A program made the translations under genes and the position numbers. 38,223 nucleotides of DNA, from NCBI RefSeq assembly GCF_002251085.2, contig NZ_NOJZ02000024.1:1-38223 (forward strand). The letters are read 5' to 3'. Below, piece by piece: positions 31,174 to 38,182 of this stretch; the first letter of the stretch is position 1, and each line of letters begins with the position of its first letter. The stretch comes from Romboutsia maritimum. GTDB taxonomy: Bacteria; Bacillota; Clostridia; Peptostreptococcales; Peptostreptococcaceae. Below the pieces are notes generated by a model, which saw only the letters and a program-made list of their open reading frames with translations, did not search any database and was not told where the DNA came from.

Positions 31174-32283
31174 ATGGAACTTTATGTATTAGATACAAAT
31201 TTTAATAGACTTGGTGTTATTGATAAATATGAGTGCTTGATTTGGGAACGTAATTACTATAAATCAAGCACTTTTTCTATGCAGATTATACCTAACTTCG
31301 AGCAATTTAATTTGCTTAAGAAAGGAAATATACTTCTGAAAAGAGATAATACAAAAGAAGCTATGTTTATAGAGCATAAAGAACTTGAAGAGAACGAGGA
31401 AGGTGTAGAGAAGCTGGTTGTACAAGGATTTTCGCTGACACAGTGGTTGGACAGAAGAATTACATTATATAAGCAACAGCAAAAAGCCAATGCAGAAACA
31501 GTTATGAGAAACTATGTAAATATCAACTGTATAAATCCTGCCGATACAAACAGAAAGATATCCAACTTTGTAAATGGGATAGATAATAAACTATGTAATA
31601 AGATAGATTATTTAAGCCATTATAAACCATTACTCGAGGAATTACAGAGCATAGCAGAAACAAATGAATTAGGATATAGAGTAGATTTAGATTTAATTAA
31701 CAAAGAATATATATTTGAGGTATATCAAGGATTAGATAGAACAAATAATCAAGAAGTTAATTCTAAAGCTATATTTAGTACAGAGTTTGAAAATATAAAT
31801 AAACAGAAATATGTTGAAAGTGATAATAATTATAGAAATATGGTTTTAGTCGCTGGAGCAGGAGAGGATGCTAATAGAAAGACTTTATCATTAGGCATTG
31901 AAAATAAAGACTTAGATAGATATGAACTATTTGTTGATGCTAGGGATATTTCAGATACTAGAACTCAAGGAGGGGAAGAATGCCCTTTGGATGCTGATGA
32001 ATACAATAGTTTACTAGAGCAAAGAGGAAAAGAAAAACTTAGTGAGTTTAGTAGAATAAAAACTTTTGATTGTGAGTTATTGAATGTAAATTCATTAAAG
32101 TATAGAATTGATTATGACTTAGGAGATAAAGTAAGTATTATTAACAAAAAATGGGGATTAATGCTTAATGAGAGAATTACAACTATAGAAGAAACTTACA
32201 ATGAAGAAGGTTTGGAAATAAAACTTACTATAGGAAATAACATTCCTACCATAATAGATAAAATTAAAAATAAAATGAGGTGA
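31174..32283 (+). CDS. tail-tip protein (siphovirus ReqiPepy6 Gp37-like)
   Basis: The 369-residue protein begins MELYVLDTNFNRLGVIDKYE and has SFTMQIIPN-like and LVVQGFSLTQWLDRRI segments, then a Tal-type hub fold through LGDKVSIINKKWGLMLNERITTIEETY. This fits the Gp37/Tal family that forms the central tip of the tail. No catalytic endopeptidase domain is visible. GGGGGTG precedes the ATG, one base after the previous stop. Confidence 0.82.
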   Translation: MELYVLDTNFNRLGVIDKYECLIWERNYYKSSTFSMQIIPNFEQFNLLKKGNILLKRDNTKEAMFIEHKELEENEEGVEKLVVQGFSLTQWLDRRITLYKQQQKANAETVMRNYVNINCINPADTNRKISNFVNGIDNKLCNKIDYLSHYKPLLEELQSIAETNELGYRVDLDLINKEYIFEVYQGLDRTNNQEVNSKAIFSTEFENINKQKYVESDNNYRNMVLVAGAGEDANRKTLSLGIENKDLDRYELFVDARDISDTRTQGGEECPLDADEYNSLLEQRGKEKLSEFSRIKTFDCELLNVNSLKYRIDYDLGDKVSIINKKWGLMLNERITTIEETYNEEGLEIKLTIGNNIPTIIDKIKNKMR

Positions 32284-32287
32284 GAAT

Positions 32288-33577
32288 ATGGAAAAGAGCA
32301 GTTTCTTTACATCTTTAAATGGAGATAGGAAATATAAATCAAGTGAGTTCGCTGAATACTTTGCTTCATTCTTAGAGAATGGTATATTTCCTAATCCTAA
32401 AACGAATTTAGAAGTAATTAGTAATGGAGACATGACAATAACTGTTAGTCCAGGAAAGGCTTGGATTAATGGTTATTTTTATTTTAATACAGATAATTTA
32501 CAGCTAAAAGTAGATTATTCTGATTCTGCATTAAGTAGAATAGATAGAGTTGTAGTTAAGTTAGATTTTGTAAATAGAGAAATGAAAACCTATATTAAAA
32601 AAGGTACTTTTGCAAGTTCGCCAACACCTCCTGATTTAAATAGAAATGCAGATGCTTACGAATTAGGCATAGCAACAATAACAGTTAATGCAGGAGTTAC
32701 AAGCATAACTCAAAGCAATATAACAGATACAAGAATGAATAGTGATGTGTGTGGAATGGTTAATTCTCTTATAAAAGTAGATAGTACGATTTTAACTGAT
32801 AGATTCGAAGAAGATTTTAATAATTGGTTCAAAGAAATAAAAGGAATATTAGGAGAAGATGAAGCCGGTAATTTACTTAATAAAATATTAGAAGTAGAAA
32901 ATAAAGTTAATAATATGAAACTTGAAGATACTGCAATAACAGTAAAAGATGCAAATAATCATTTTACATCAGATAAATTGGATAAGGTATTAGATGAGCT
33001 TTTTACGTTTGCAAGTGATGGTAAAAGTAGTATAGCTACTGTTGTTGGAAGTCCGTTGCTTGCGAGTGATACATTTCCACAACAAGTTAGCAAAATACAA
33101 ACTTTAAAAAATGATTTAGCTACTAACTTAGTAAATAAAAATGTTAATGTAAGTGCTTCTAGTAGCTTAAATACATTAATAAATAAAGTATTAAATATAA
33201 TACCGAGTACTTATAAATATGCGACAGGTCGTTCAGTTACTGACGGTGAAGACCGATTTTATAGTTATAAGAATGATGCAAAGCATGGTTATACACCTAC
33301 AATTTCTGTAAATGCATTAACTTTTGAACCAGATTATATATTTATTTGGGAAGCCAATCCCGAAAGTAAATATTGTTTTACCGTTTATTGTAAAAATAGT
33401 ATGTTTGAGTTTCCAAAGATAATTTTTAGTGGAACATATTATTTAGACCAGACAGCTTCGGGTAAAACAGCAACTTTTGCATTAAAAGATAATTTATTTG
33501 TTAATAGTGCAGGATTTCGATTACCTGTTATAAGTTGGACTTCTCCCGATTACAAATGGGTTGCTATTAAAATATAG
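32288..33577 (+). CDS. baseplate/receptor-binding structural protein
   Basis: The 429-residue protein has a conserved N-terminal part (residues 1-150: GDRKYKSSEFAEYFASFLENG, ITVSPGKAWINGYFY, LSRIDRVVVKLDFVNR, ELGIATITVNAGVTSI) seen in baseplate proteins of Gram-positive phages, a helical linker (about 165-215) and a variable C-terminal half that is beta-rich and ends SPDYKWVAIKI. The C-terminal half is likely the host-contact domain. Role inferred from order and the N-terminal pattern. Confidence 0.75.
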   Translation: MEKSSFFTSLNGDRKYKSSEFAEYFASFLENGIFPNPKTNLEVISNGDMTITVSPGKAWINGYFYFNTDNLQLKVDYSDSALSRIDRVVVKLDFVNREMKTYIKKGTFASSPTPPDLNRNADAYELGIATITVNAGVTSITQSNITDTRMNSDVCGMVNSLIKVDSTILTDRFEEDFNNWFKEIKGILGEDEAGNLLNKILEVENKVNNMKLEDTAITVKDANNHFTSDKLDKVLDELFTFASDGKSSIATVVGSPLLASDTFPQQVSKIQTLKNDLATNLVNKNVNVSASSSLNTLINKVLNIIPSTYKYATGRSVTDGEDRFYSYKNDAKHGYTPTISVNALTFEPDYIFIWEANPESKYCFTVYCKNSMFEFPKIIFSGTYYLDQTASGKTATFALKDNLFVNSAGFRLPVISWTSPDYKWVAIKI

Positions 33578-33592
33578 AAAGGAGTTGGTTCT

Positions 33593-33952
33593 ATGAAAAT
33601 AGGTTCAAAGATATATTTTCATAAAAATACAGGTTGTAGTATTTTGATAAAATGTGACGCGATTGGAGATATAAGAAATACTTCAATGGAAGAAGATTAT
33701 AATTTTTATACCAAACTTAAAAAGTTTAAAATTGATGAAATAGGTTTAATTCAATTGGAATATGGTGAATACGAAAAACTTTCAAAGGGATTTAATTCAG
33801 CAAGAGTTAATTTAGAAACAAAAAAATTAGAATTTTTCAATAGAGATATTCCTGTAGTTGAGCAAGAGCCAAGCAAAGAAGAAAAAAGGATACAAGAATT
33901 AGAAAATCAAGTTTTATTACTTGAAAATGAAAAATTAGGAGGTATATTATAA
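33593..33952 (+). CDS. tail-region protein with C-terminal coiled coil
   Basis: The 119-residue protein has a beta-rich start (GSKIYFHKNTGCSILIKCDA), a middle with LIQLEYGEYEKLSKGF and a C-terminal coiled coil (EKRIQELENQVLLLENEK). AAAGGAG precedes the ATG and its stop overlaps the next start (TAATG). The position between tail fibre genes suggests a tail-fibre chaperone or linker, but no family is recognised. Confidence 0.6.
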   Translation: MKIGSKIYFHKNTGCSILIKCDAIGDIRNTSMEEDYNFYTKLKKFKIDEIGLIQLEYGEYEKLSKGFNSARVNLETKKLEFFNRDIPVVEQEPSKEEKRIQELENQVLLLENEKLGGIL

Positions 33953-34137
33953 TGACTAATGAAATAGTAGTTAGAATATTAGCAGAAAGAATAATAAGTG
34001 GTGGGTTAAATCCGTTAAGAGACAGAGTGATGCAGCTTGATGATGTAGTTAATGTAGATTATAGAAAAGCTGTTGAAGATTATATATTAATGCATAGCGA
34101 AGCATTAGGAGAAAACAAAATAGAAGAAGTTAAGTAG
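33952..34137 (+). CDS. 61-residue XkdX-like tail-region protein
   Basis: The protein reads EIVVRILAERIISGGLNPLRD, then RKAVEDYILMHSEALGE. This is the kind of small protein found after tail genes in C. difficile phages and has some resemblance to the XkdX family, although the pattern is weak. AGGAGGT precedes the ATG. A terminator follows at 34141. Confidence 0.55.
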   Translation: MTNEIVVRILAERIISGGLNPLRDRVMQLDDVVNVDYRKAVEDYILMHSEALGENKIEEVK

Positions 34138-34140
34138 TTT

Positions 34141-34162
34141 GAACCAATAAGGTTCTTTTTTT
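34141..34162 (+). terminator. terminator in tail-fibre region
   Basis: GAACC (34141-34145) pairs with GGTTC (34151-34155), followed by TTTTTTTATT. Confidence 0.7.
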
Positions 34163-34225
34163 ATTGTTAAATAAAGAAGGAATTACTCGTTTTATGTAGA
34201 ATTATAAATAAAAGGAGTGATTTAA

Positions 34226-34531
34226 ATGAAAATAGTGTTGCGTCAAAACATTATGCTTAAAGAGGTTCATAAAACTATAAGAATAGAAAAAATCGAAAAA
34301 ACTTTAAACAGTGATGTTATACCTAGAGAAGGAACTATTATTATAGATGAATTTTATGAAACTTCTACAAATTTTGATGGGCTATATAGGGCAAAGGATA
34401 TAGCGATAGATTACAAAGAGAATACATGTTATGTAGATTTACAAGATATAGTTATTCAATCTTATGAAGAAATAGATTTAGATAAAGAAATAGAAAGAGC
34501 AGAAGCTTTAGGATGGATTTATTTAATGTAG
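34226..34531 (+). CDS. 101-residue phage protein, unknown
   Basis: The protein is beta-rich in the middle (IPREGTIIIDEFYE, KDIAIDYKENTCYVDLQDIVI) with an acidic helical end (EEIDLDKEIERAEALGW). AAAGGAGTGAT precedes the ATG. It is a single-gene unit with terminators on both sides. Its location between tail genes suggests a virion or assembly protein, but nothing identifies it. Confidence 0.6.
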   Translation: MKIVLRQNIMLKEVHKTIRIEKIEKTLNSDVIPREGTIIIDEFYETSTNFDGLYRAKDIAIDYKENTCYVDLQDIVIQSYEEIDLDKEIERAEALGWIYLM

Positions 34532-34554
34532 AGTCTCAATAGAGACTCTTTTTT
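34531..34554 (+). terminator. terminator after 101-residue gene
   Basis: GAGTCTC (34531-34537) pairs with GAGACTC (34542-34548), then TTTTTT. The stem starts at the last base of the stop codon. Confidence 0.75.
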
Positions 34555-34576
34555 AATATTCAAAAGAGGTGAACAC

Positions 34577-35794
34577 ATGGCAATAAGTAGAGATTTAATA
34601 ATAAGTATAAAAGAAGATACAGCAACATTAAATGAGAAGTTATTCATATATGAAAATGACCGAGGTATAGATATATATTTTAAAGTTACAGATTATAAAT
34701 ATCGTTTTGAAAAAGGAAATCCACCAAGCGTTTTAAACGGACTAACAGGAGCATACTCTAGTGTAACTATAGTAAATCCAGCAGGTAAGGAAATAGATAG
34801 AGGTAGTATAGAGATAGTAGATGATAAGATTAAATTTACTATAACATCAGATTTAACAGATGAATTAGATGAAATAGGAACATATCAACTTCAATTTCAC
34901 ATAATGGATGAATTAGAAAATCAATTTACAATACCGCCTATCAATTTTGATGTAAAGCCAAGGCTTAAAGGTGAAAAAACAGAAGCACAAATAGCAAGAG
35001 TTGATAGTGCTAAAGTTGACTATGCTACATTATCTAATGAAGTTGAGTTATTTGAAATTACAGAAGGTAAATTAAATCTAGTTTGGAAAAGTGGAGATAT
35101 AATTACAGCTAATAAATTAAATGCTATGGTTAATTCTATAAATCAAAATGCAGAAGATATTAAGAATATACAATTAACTCCTGGAGCACAAGGTTCCCAA
35201 GGAGAAAAAGGGCAAGATGGTAAAGATGGTATTAATGGAACAGATGGCAAAGATGGTTTAACCACATCAATTAAAGTGAATGGAGTTACATATAATCATG
35301 TTAATGGATTAATAACGTTACCAGATTATCCAAGTGAAGTTGGAGGAACTGTTTCAAATAAATTAATACCTAACATAACTAATACACCTATCTTAAACGA
35401 ATTATTCTTATATCAATCAGAGTCAGCAGAATTTACTTTAGCAACATCAGATGTAGAAAAGATAAAATTGACAGATAACTCATTTGATATGATTGGTAAA
35501 GGCGGTAAAGTTACAGCTACAGTAACTAAAGCTGGATTATTAGTTATAGATATCAATGTAGCTGGAGACAGGTACTATATGCTTAATTCAACTATAGCAG
35601 GAAAATATGAATCAACATCATGGAAAAATGATGTAAAAAAATATACTTATGAAGTTAATATAGGAGATAAGATAGAGTTTTCAGCAGAGACAGAAGCCAC
35701 AGGATGGAAAGGAAGTTTTATTGGAGAAGCGAAAAATGAACTAAGGATTAAGTTGATATCTGGACAATATGTAGTTAAGTTAGAGAAATTATAG
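34577..35794 (+). CDS. baseplate upper protein (BppU N-domain) with collagen-like stretch
   Basis: The 405-residue protein has a BppU_N domain (residues 1-135: ENDRGIDIYFKVTDYKYRF, LTDELDEIGTYQLQFHIMD, FTIPPINFDVKPRL), then helices with MVNSINQNAEDIKN (about 185-200), a collagen-like Gly-X-Y stretch (nucleotides 35182-35258: GSQGEKGQDGKDGINGTDG) and a C-terminal beta domain (about 290-405). BppU joins receptor-binding trimers to the baseplate. The collagen-like part probably trimerises the stalk. The C-terminal domain is the likely carbohydrate or protein receptor contact. Confidence 0.8.
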   Translation: MAISRDLIISIKEDTATLNEKLFIYENDRGIDIYFKVTDYKYRFEKGNPPSVLNGLTGAYSSVTIVNPAGKEIDRGSIEIVDDKIKFTITSDLTDELDEIGTYQLQFHIMDELENQFTIPPINFDVKPRLKGEKTEAQIARVDSAKVDYATLSNEVELFEITEGKLNLVWKSGDIITANKLNAMVNSINQNAEDIKNIQLTPGAQGSQGEKGQDGKDGINGTDGKDGLTTSIKVNGVTYNHVNGLITLPDYPSEVGGTVSNKLIPNITNTPILNELFLYQSESAEFTLATSDVEKIKLTDNSFDMIGKGGKVTATVTKAGLLVIDINVAGDRYYMLNSTIAGKYESTSWKNDVKKYTYEVNIGDKIEFSAETEATGWKGSFIGEAKNELRIKLISGQYVVKLEKL

Positions 35795-35817
35795 AACCTG
35801 GAAGGGCTCTTTTTTTA
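35793..35817 (+). terminator. weak terminator after BppU gene
   Basis: AGAACC (35793-35798) pairs with GGCTCT (35805-35810) with one mismatch, followed by seven T residues. Confidence 0.45.
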
Positions 35818-35840
35818 TGTAAATTTAAGGAGGTTGAAGT

Positions 35841-36125
35841 ATGGATTTTACAACATTAGTACAAAGTGTAGGCTTTCCAATTGCATGCTGTGTAGCACTT
35901 GGAATGTATTTAAATAATAAAGATAAAGCAGACAGGGAAGAAAGAAGAATAGATAAAGATGCCGATAGGGCGAGGGAGGATAAAATATTAGAAACTAATG
36001 CTAAATTATTAGCTACAAATGAGCAACTAGCTGAAAGTGTAAAAGTAATAGCTACAGATTTAAAGCAAGATGTAACTAGAACTGAAACTAAAGTAGATAA
36101 GATATTAGAGAAAGTAGGTGTTTAG
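35841..36125 (+). CDS. holin of the BhlA/UviB family
   Basis: The 94-residue protein has one N-terminal membrane segment (residues 4-25: FTTLVQSVGFPIACCVALGM) and a charged, coiled-coil cytoplasmic part with KDKADREERRIDKDADRARE, then ETNAKLLATNEQLAESVKV. This is the layout of the BhlA/UviB holin-like family of clostridia. It would make membrane lesions that release the endolysin. AAGGAGGT precedes the ATG, and the endolysin gene starts one base after its stop. Confidence 0.85.
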   Translation: MDFTTLVQSVGFPIACCVALGMYLNNKDKADREERRIDKDADRAREDKILETNAKLLATNEQLAESVKVIATDLKQDVTRTETKVDKILEKVGV

Positions 36126-36126
36126 T

Positions 36127-36891
36127 ATGAAAATATGTTTAACGGTAGGACACAGTAAGCTTAAAAATAGTAATACAACTAGTGCAAGTGGATATGTAAA
36201 TGAGTATGAATATAATAAGATATTAGCTCCTAAAGTTGCTGAGTTAATTAGAAAAGAAGGACATGATGTTACTGTTATTCAGTGTCCAGAATATGTATTT
36301 ACAAGCTCTAGAGAAGAATATCTTTATAAAATTATTAGAATAAACAGAGGAGACTATGATTTATTAGTAGAATTCCATTTAAACGCATCCAATGGTGCCG
36401 GTTATGGGGCAGAAGTTTTACATTTTGATAATAACAGAGGAAAACAACTAGCACAACAAATACAAAGTAGACTTAAAACAGTATTTAGGGATAGATGTAT
36501 TAAGCAAAGACAAGATTTATACATTCTAAGAGATACGAATCCTACAGCTGTATTAATAGAAGCTTTTTTCTGTGATAATGCTAATGATTGTAATATAGCT
36601 AAAAATTTAGGATATGACAAGATTGCAAAGCTGATAGCAGAAGGAATATTAAATAAAAATATATGTATAGAAACTAAGGAGGATTTTGATATGGATAAGA
36701 TAGTTTTATATTTTGGAGATGCAGATTTATTTAGTGCGGTATTAGTTAGCCAAAAACATCAATGTCCTTTGATGAAAAAATCAGATTTTGATGTGGCTAA
36801 ATTAAAAGTGAAAGAAATAATTCAGATAGGTGGAAATAAGGAAGATAGTAATAGATTTATTACTATGAAGAATGCTTGTAAATATTTATAA
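36127..36891 (+). CDS. endolysin, N-acetylmuramoyl-L-alanine amidase (Amidase_3), CD27L-like
   Basis: The 254-residue protein opens MKICLTVGHSKLKNSN and has the Amidase_3 zinc residues His9, Glu26 (VNEYEYN) and His84 (VEFHLNAS), with the catalytic-type Glu145 in AVLIEAFFCDN. It cuts the bond between muramic acid and L-alanine in peptidoglycan. Residues 1-180 and the linker are very like the C. difficile phage endolysin CD27L as I remember it. A short C-terminal domain (189-254) replaces common SH3 domains. I start at ATG 36127, not GTG 36118, which overlaps the holin stop. An internal start at Met189 is described separately. Confidence 0.92.
   Translation: MKICLTVGHSKLKNSNTTSASGYVNEYEYNKILAPKVAELIRKEGHDVTVIQCPEYVFTSSREEYLYKIIRINRGDYDLLVEFHLNASNGAGYGAEVLHFDNNRGKQLAQQIQSRLKTVFRDRCIKQRQDLYILRDTNPTAVLIEAFFCDNANDCNIAKNLGYDKIAKLIAEGILNKNICIETKEDFDMDKIVLYFGDADLFSAVLVSQKHQCPLMKKSDFDVAKLKVKEIIQIGGNKEDSNRFITMKNACKYL
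36691..36891 (+). CDS. internal translation product: endolysin cell-wall-binding domain
   Basis: AAGGAGG (36676-36682) stands 8 bases before the in-frame ATG at 36691 (Met189), inside the endolysin gene. It would give a separate 66-residue product, starting MDKIVLYFGDADLFSAVLVS. For CTP1L and CD27L of clostridial phages a similar secondary product was reported to assemble with the full-length enzyme and control its activity. The strength of the site here is greater than that of the gene's own start (AGTAGGTG), so the small form may be abundant. Confidence 0.75.
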   Translation: MDKIVLYFGDADLFSAVLVSQKHQCPLMKKSDFDVAKLKVKEIIQIGGNKEDSNRFITMKNACKYL

Positions 36892-37030
36892 GATAAAAAA
36901 TATAAATTTGAAGGGAATGGAAAATTAAAAGAGTAATAGTAAATAATGTATATAAATTTAAATAGTGGATAGAATTTAAATATACAAGTCAACATTTTTC
37001 ATTTATATGCTGAATATCTCCCTTATTATA

Positions 37031-37066
37031 AAAGCTAGTACAGAGCGGATGTACTAGCTTTTTTTA
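37031..37066 (+). terminator. strong terminator after lysis genes
   Basis: A 12-bp stem, AAAGCTAGTACA (37031-37042) with TGTACTAGCTTT (37050-37061), then TTTTT. It is the strongest hairpin in the right part and ends late transcription. Confidence 0.85.
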
Positions 37067-37147
37067 TTATGCATATCTAAAAATATTAATTTATCGGATA
37101 AAACTAGTAAGATTCAGAATAGTTTTATTACTCATATATTACAAACT

Positions 37148-37180
37148 TTGACAAAAAATAACATTAAAATTGTGTATAAT
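37148..37180 (+). promoter_or_regulatory. putative promoter of the membrane-protein gene
   Basis: TTGACA (37148-37153) and TATAAT (37175-37180) are both perfect, but 21 bases apart instead of 17, so one of them may not be used. If the prophage end lies between them, the present spacing could be a junction product. Confidence 0.35.
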
Positions 37181-37213
37181 TATTATTAGGTAAAGAAAAA
37201 AGGGGGAGATTTT

Positions 37214-37567
37214 ATGAAAAAAGTTATAGGAATAATGAGTATTGTCTTATTCTTAATAGTATCATTTCAAAGTATGATAGCTGGATTAGGAAATGCAATA
37301 TCAGCAAACGGAGAAGCAAGTGGAAGTGCAGGTATTATGTTAGCAATTTGTATGCTTATAGCAGGAATATTAACTTTAGTATCTAAAAATAGCAAAGGAA
37401 TTTTGATAACGGCGATAGTATTTTATGTTATAGGCGGAATAACTGGATTAGCTAATGTAGGTTCGTATGCTGATTTGCAAATATGGTCAATATTAAATCT
37501 AATATTCGCTGCATTATTAATATTTAGTATAGTTAAAAATAAAAAAGTAAAAGCAGAAACGAAATAA
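37214..37567 (+). CDS. small four-helix membrane protein
   Basis: The 117-residue protein has four hydrophobic segments (about residues 4-27, 40-57, 64-82 and 88-108) separated by short polar turns and ends in the basic NKKVKAETK. It begins MKKVIGIMSIVLFLIVSFQS. Such four-span proteins occur widely in Firmicutes with no known role. AGGGGGAG precedes the ATG. It is monocistronic, with a terminator at 37582. It may be a host-replicon gene or a lysogenic-conversion gene depending on the true prophage end. Confidence 0.75.
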   Translation: MKKVIGIMSIVLFLIVSFQSMIAGLGNAISANGEASGSAGIMLAICMLIAGILTLVSKNSKGILITAIVFYVIGGITGLANVGSYADLQIWSILNLIFAALLIFSIVKNKKVKAETK

Positions 37568-37581
37568 TAAAATTACTATTT

Positions 37582-37616
37582 AAGAGCATGATGAATAATC
37601 TTGCTCTTATTTTTTA
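37582..37616 (+). terminator. terminator of membrane-protein gene
   Basis: AAGAGCA (37582-37588) pairs with TGCTCTT (37602-37608) and is followed by ATTTTTTAT. Confidence 0.7.
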
Positions 37617-37699
37617 TAAAAATTTATTGAGGACAGGCAAGTTTTTCATGAAGTTCCCATATATATTAACTATAGATAATGAAAAGGTGGTGAAGTTTA

Positions 37700-37858
37700 A
37701 TGAGTCAAGCGAAAAAAGGCAATAGGTTTCAGATTTCCTTCAAAGAAAATATACAAGAAATAGAGTTAATGAATTATATGCTAAAACAAGCTGAAATAAT
37801 GGGTATATCAACCTATATTAAAATATTAATAAAAAAAGATATGGAGGAAAATGTTTAA
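37700..37858 (+). CDS. ribbon-helix-helix protein of plasmid type
   Basis: The 52-residue protein has a strand NRFQISFKEN and two helices, IELMNYMLKQAEIM and STYIKILIKKDMEEN, the RHH pattern of small plasmid copy-control and mobilisation accessory proteins. AAAGGTGGTGAAG precedes ATG 37700. It is followed by inverted repeats that read as minus-strand terminators. It probably binds DNA near an origin or oriT of the replicon that carries the prophage; the specific role is inference. Confidence 0.65.
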   Translation: MSQAKKGNRFQISFKENIQEIELMNYMLKQAEIMGISTYIKILIKKDMEENV

Positions 37859-37860
37859 AC

Positions 37861-37900
37861 AAAATTAAAAGAGCTCCAGGATCACTACTCCATAGAGCTC
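37861..37900 (-). terminator. GAGCTC hairpin, minus-strand terminator
   Basis: GAGCTC occurs at 37871-37876 and 37895-37900, and a palindromic hexamer pairs with itself; in the minus transcript the stem is followed by TTTTAATTTT. A shorter GGA/TCC pair sits inside the loop. It would end transcription coming from the right edge. Confidence 0.5.
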
Positions 37901-37956
37901 AAAACTCAATGAATTATAAAAATATAATTCGATAATATATTCTACAAAAACTAAAG

Positions 37957-37980
37957 AAACCCTTCAAATTTGAAGAGTTT
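37957..37980. terminator. palindromic bidirectional hairpin; candidate right att region
   Basis: CTTCAAATTTGAAG (37962-37975) is a perfect palindrome, extended by AAAC/GTTT after one mismatch. The minus transcript continues with a T-rich run. Its left arm contains GAAACCCTT, shared with 2883-2891. Confidence 0.5.
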
Positions 37981-38008
37981 ATAAAAACACATGATTTAGC
38001 TAGGTTCT

Positions 38009-38063
38009 TCGTAGTACAGCTTCTTACTTGACTTCGTCTGCGTTGCGTAGCTCACTACTACGA
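38009..38063. repeat. GC-richer inverted-repeat element
   Basis: TCGTAGTA (38009-38016) pairs with TACTACGA (38056-38063). The interior is much GC-richer than the region and holds AGCTTCT and TGCGTAGC blocks. AGCTTCT, TTCGT and TATGCGA are shared with the hairpin at 2843-2866. It could be a structured RNA, a cruciform at an origin or oriT, or a small dispersed repeat. Confidence 0.5.
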
Positions 38064-38113
38064 TATGCGAGCGGTATATTAAAAGTTGCATGTCCTTATA
38101 AAAAAATTAATTT

Positions 38114-38182
38114 TTACATGAAGTGAGCAACAAATTCCATTACAGTATAAGCAAATGCCATTCCAGCACCAAAGTTAAACAA
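38114..38182 (-). CDS. 22-residue hydrophobic peptide
   Basis: TTG 38182 has a perfect GGAGGTG site 8 bases upstream on the minus strand. The peptide begins MFNFGAGMAFAYTVMEFV and ends AHFM: hydrophobic, aromatic, with only one acidic residue and no Lys or Arg. The strong ribosome site argues for real translation. It may be a leader peptide, a tiny membrane peptide or a toxin of a type I pair; nothing here decides. Its transcript probably starts outside the window and ends at the hairpins at 37957 or 37861. Confidence 0.45.
   Translation of the reverse strand: MFNFGAGMAFAYTVMEFVAHFM

Larger units (their letters stand above)
2404..36891. mobile_element. siphovirus-type prophage, apparently complete (ends approximate)
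   Basis: Lysogeny, early, packaging, head, tail and lysis modules are all present in standard order with no obvious broken structural gene. The recombinase at 2916-4490 sits at the left edge and the endolysin at the right edge, so the attachment sites should lie within 2310-2916 and 36892-38000. The exact ends cannot be fixed because serine recombinase cores are very short. A candidate direct repeat GAAACCCTT occurs at 2883-2891 and 37956-37964. Genes on both flanks look like host-replicon genes (conjugation ATPase, plasmid-type ribbon-helix-helix protein). Confidence 0.85.
36892..37213. other. 322-base intergenic region, likely prophage right end
   Basis: I see no ORF with a ribosome site here. 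It holds an AT-rich stretch (36892-37020), a strong terminator (37031-37066), then a promoter for the next gene. The right attachment site may lie in it or further right. Confidence 0.5.

Noticed and set aside
2908..37108. Shared AACTAGT next to the recombinase stop and near 37102
   Set aside because: Only seven bases, with no extended similarity on either side.
1596..37137. 11-bp direct repeat ATTACTCATAT at 1596-1606 and 37127-37137 as prophage attachment sites
   Set aside because: AT-rich 11-mers recur by chance in DNA of this composition; the left copy would put the lipoprotein gene and the regulators far from the recombinase end. Not excluded, but weaker than GAAACCCTT.
37996..38091. 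31-codon minus-strand ORF across the GC-richer inverted repeat
   Set aside because: Its AAGGA is one base from the ATG, too close to initiate, and the sequence is better explained by the inverted repeat.
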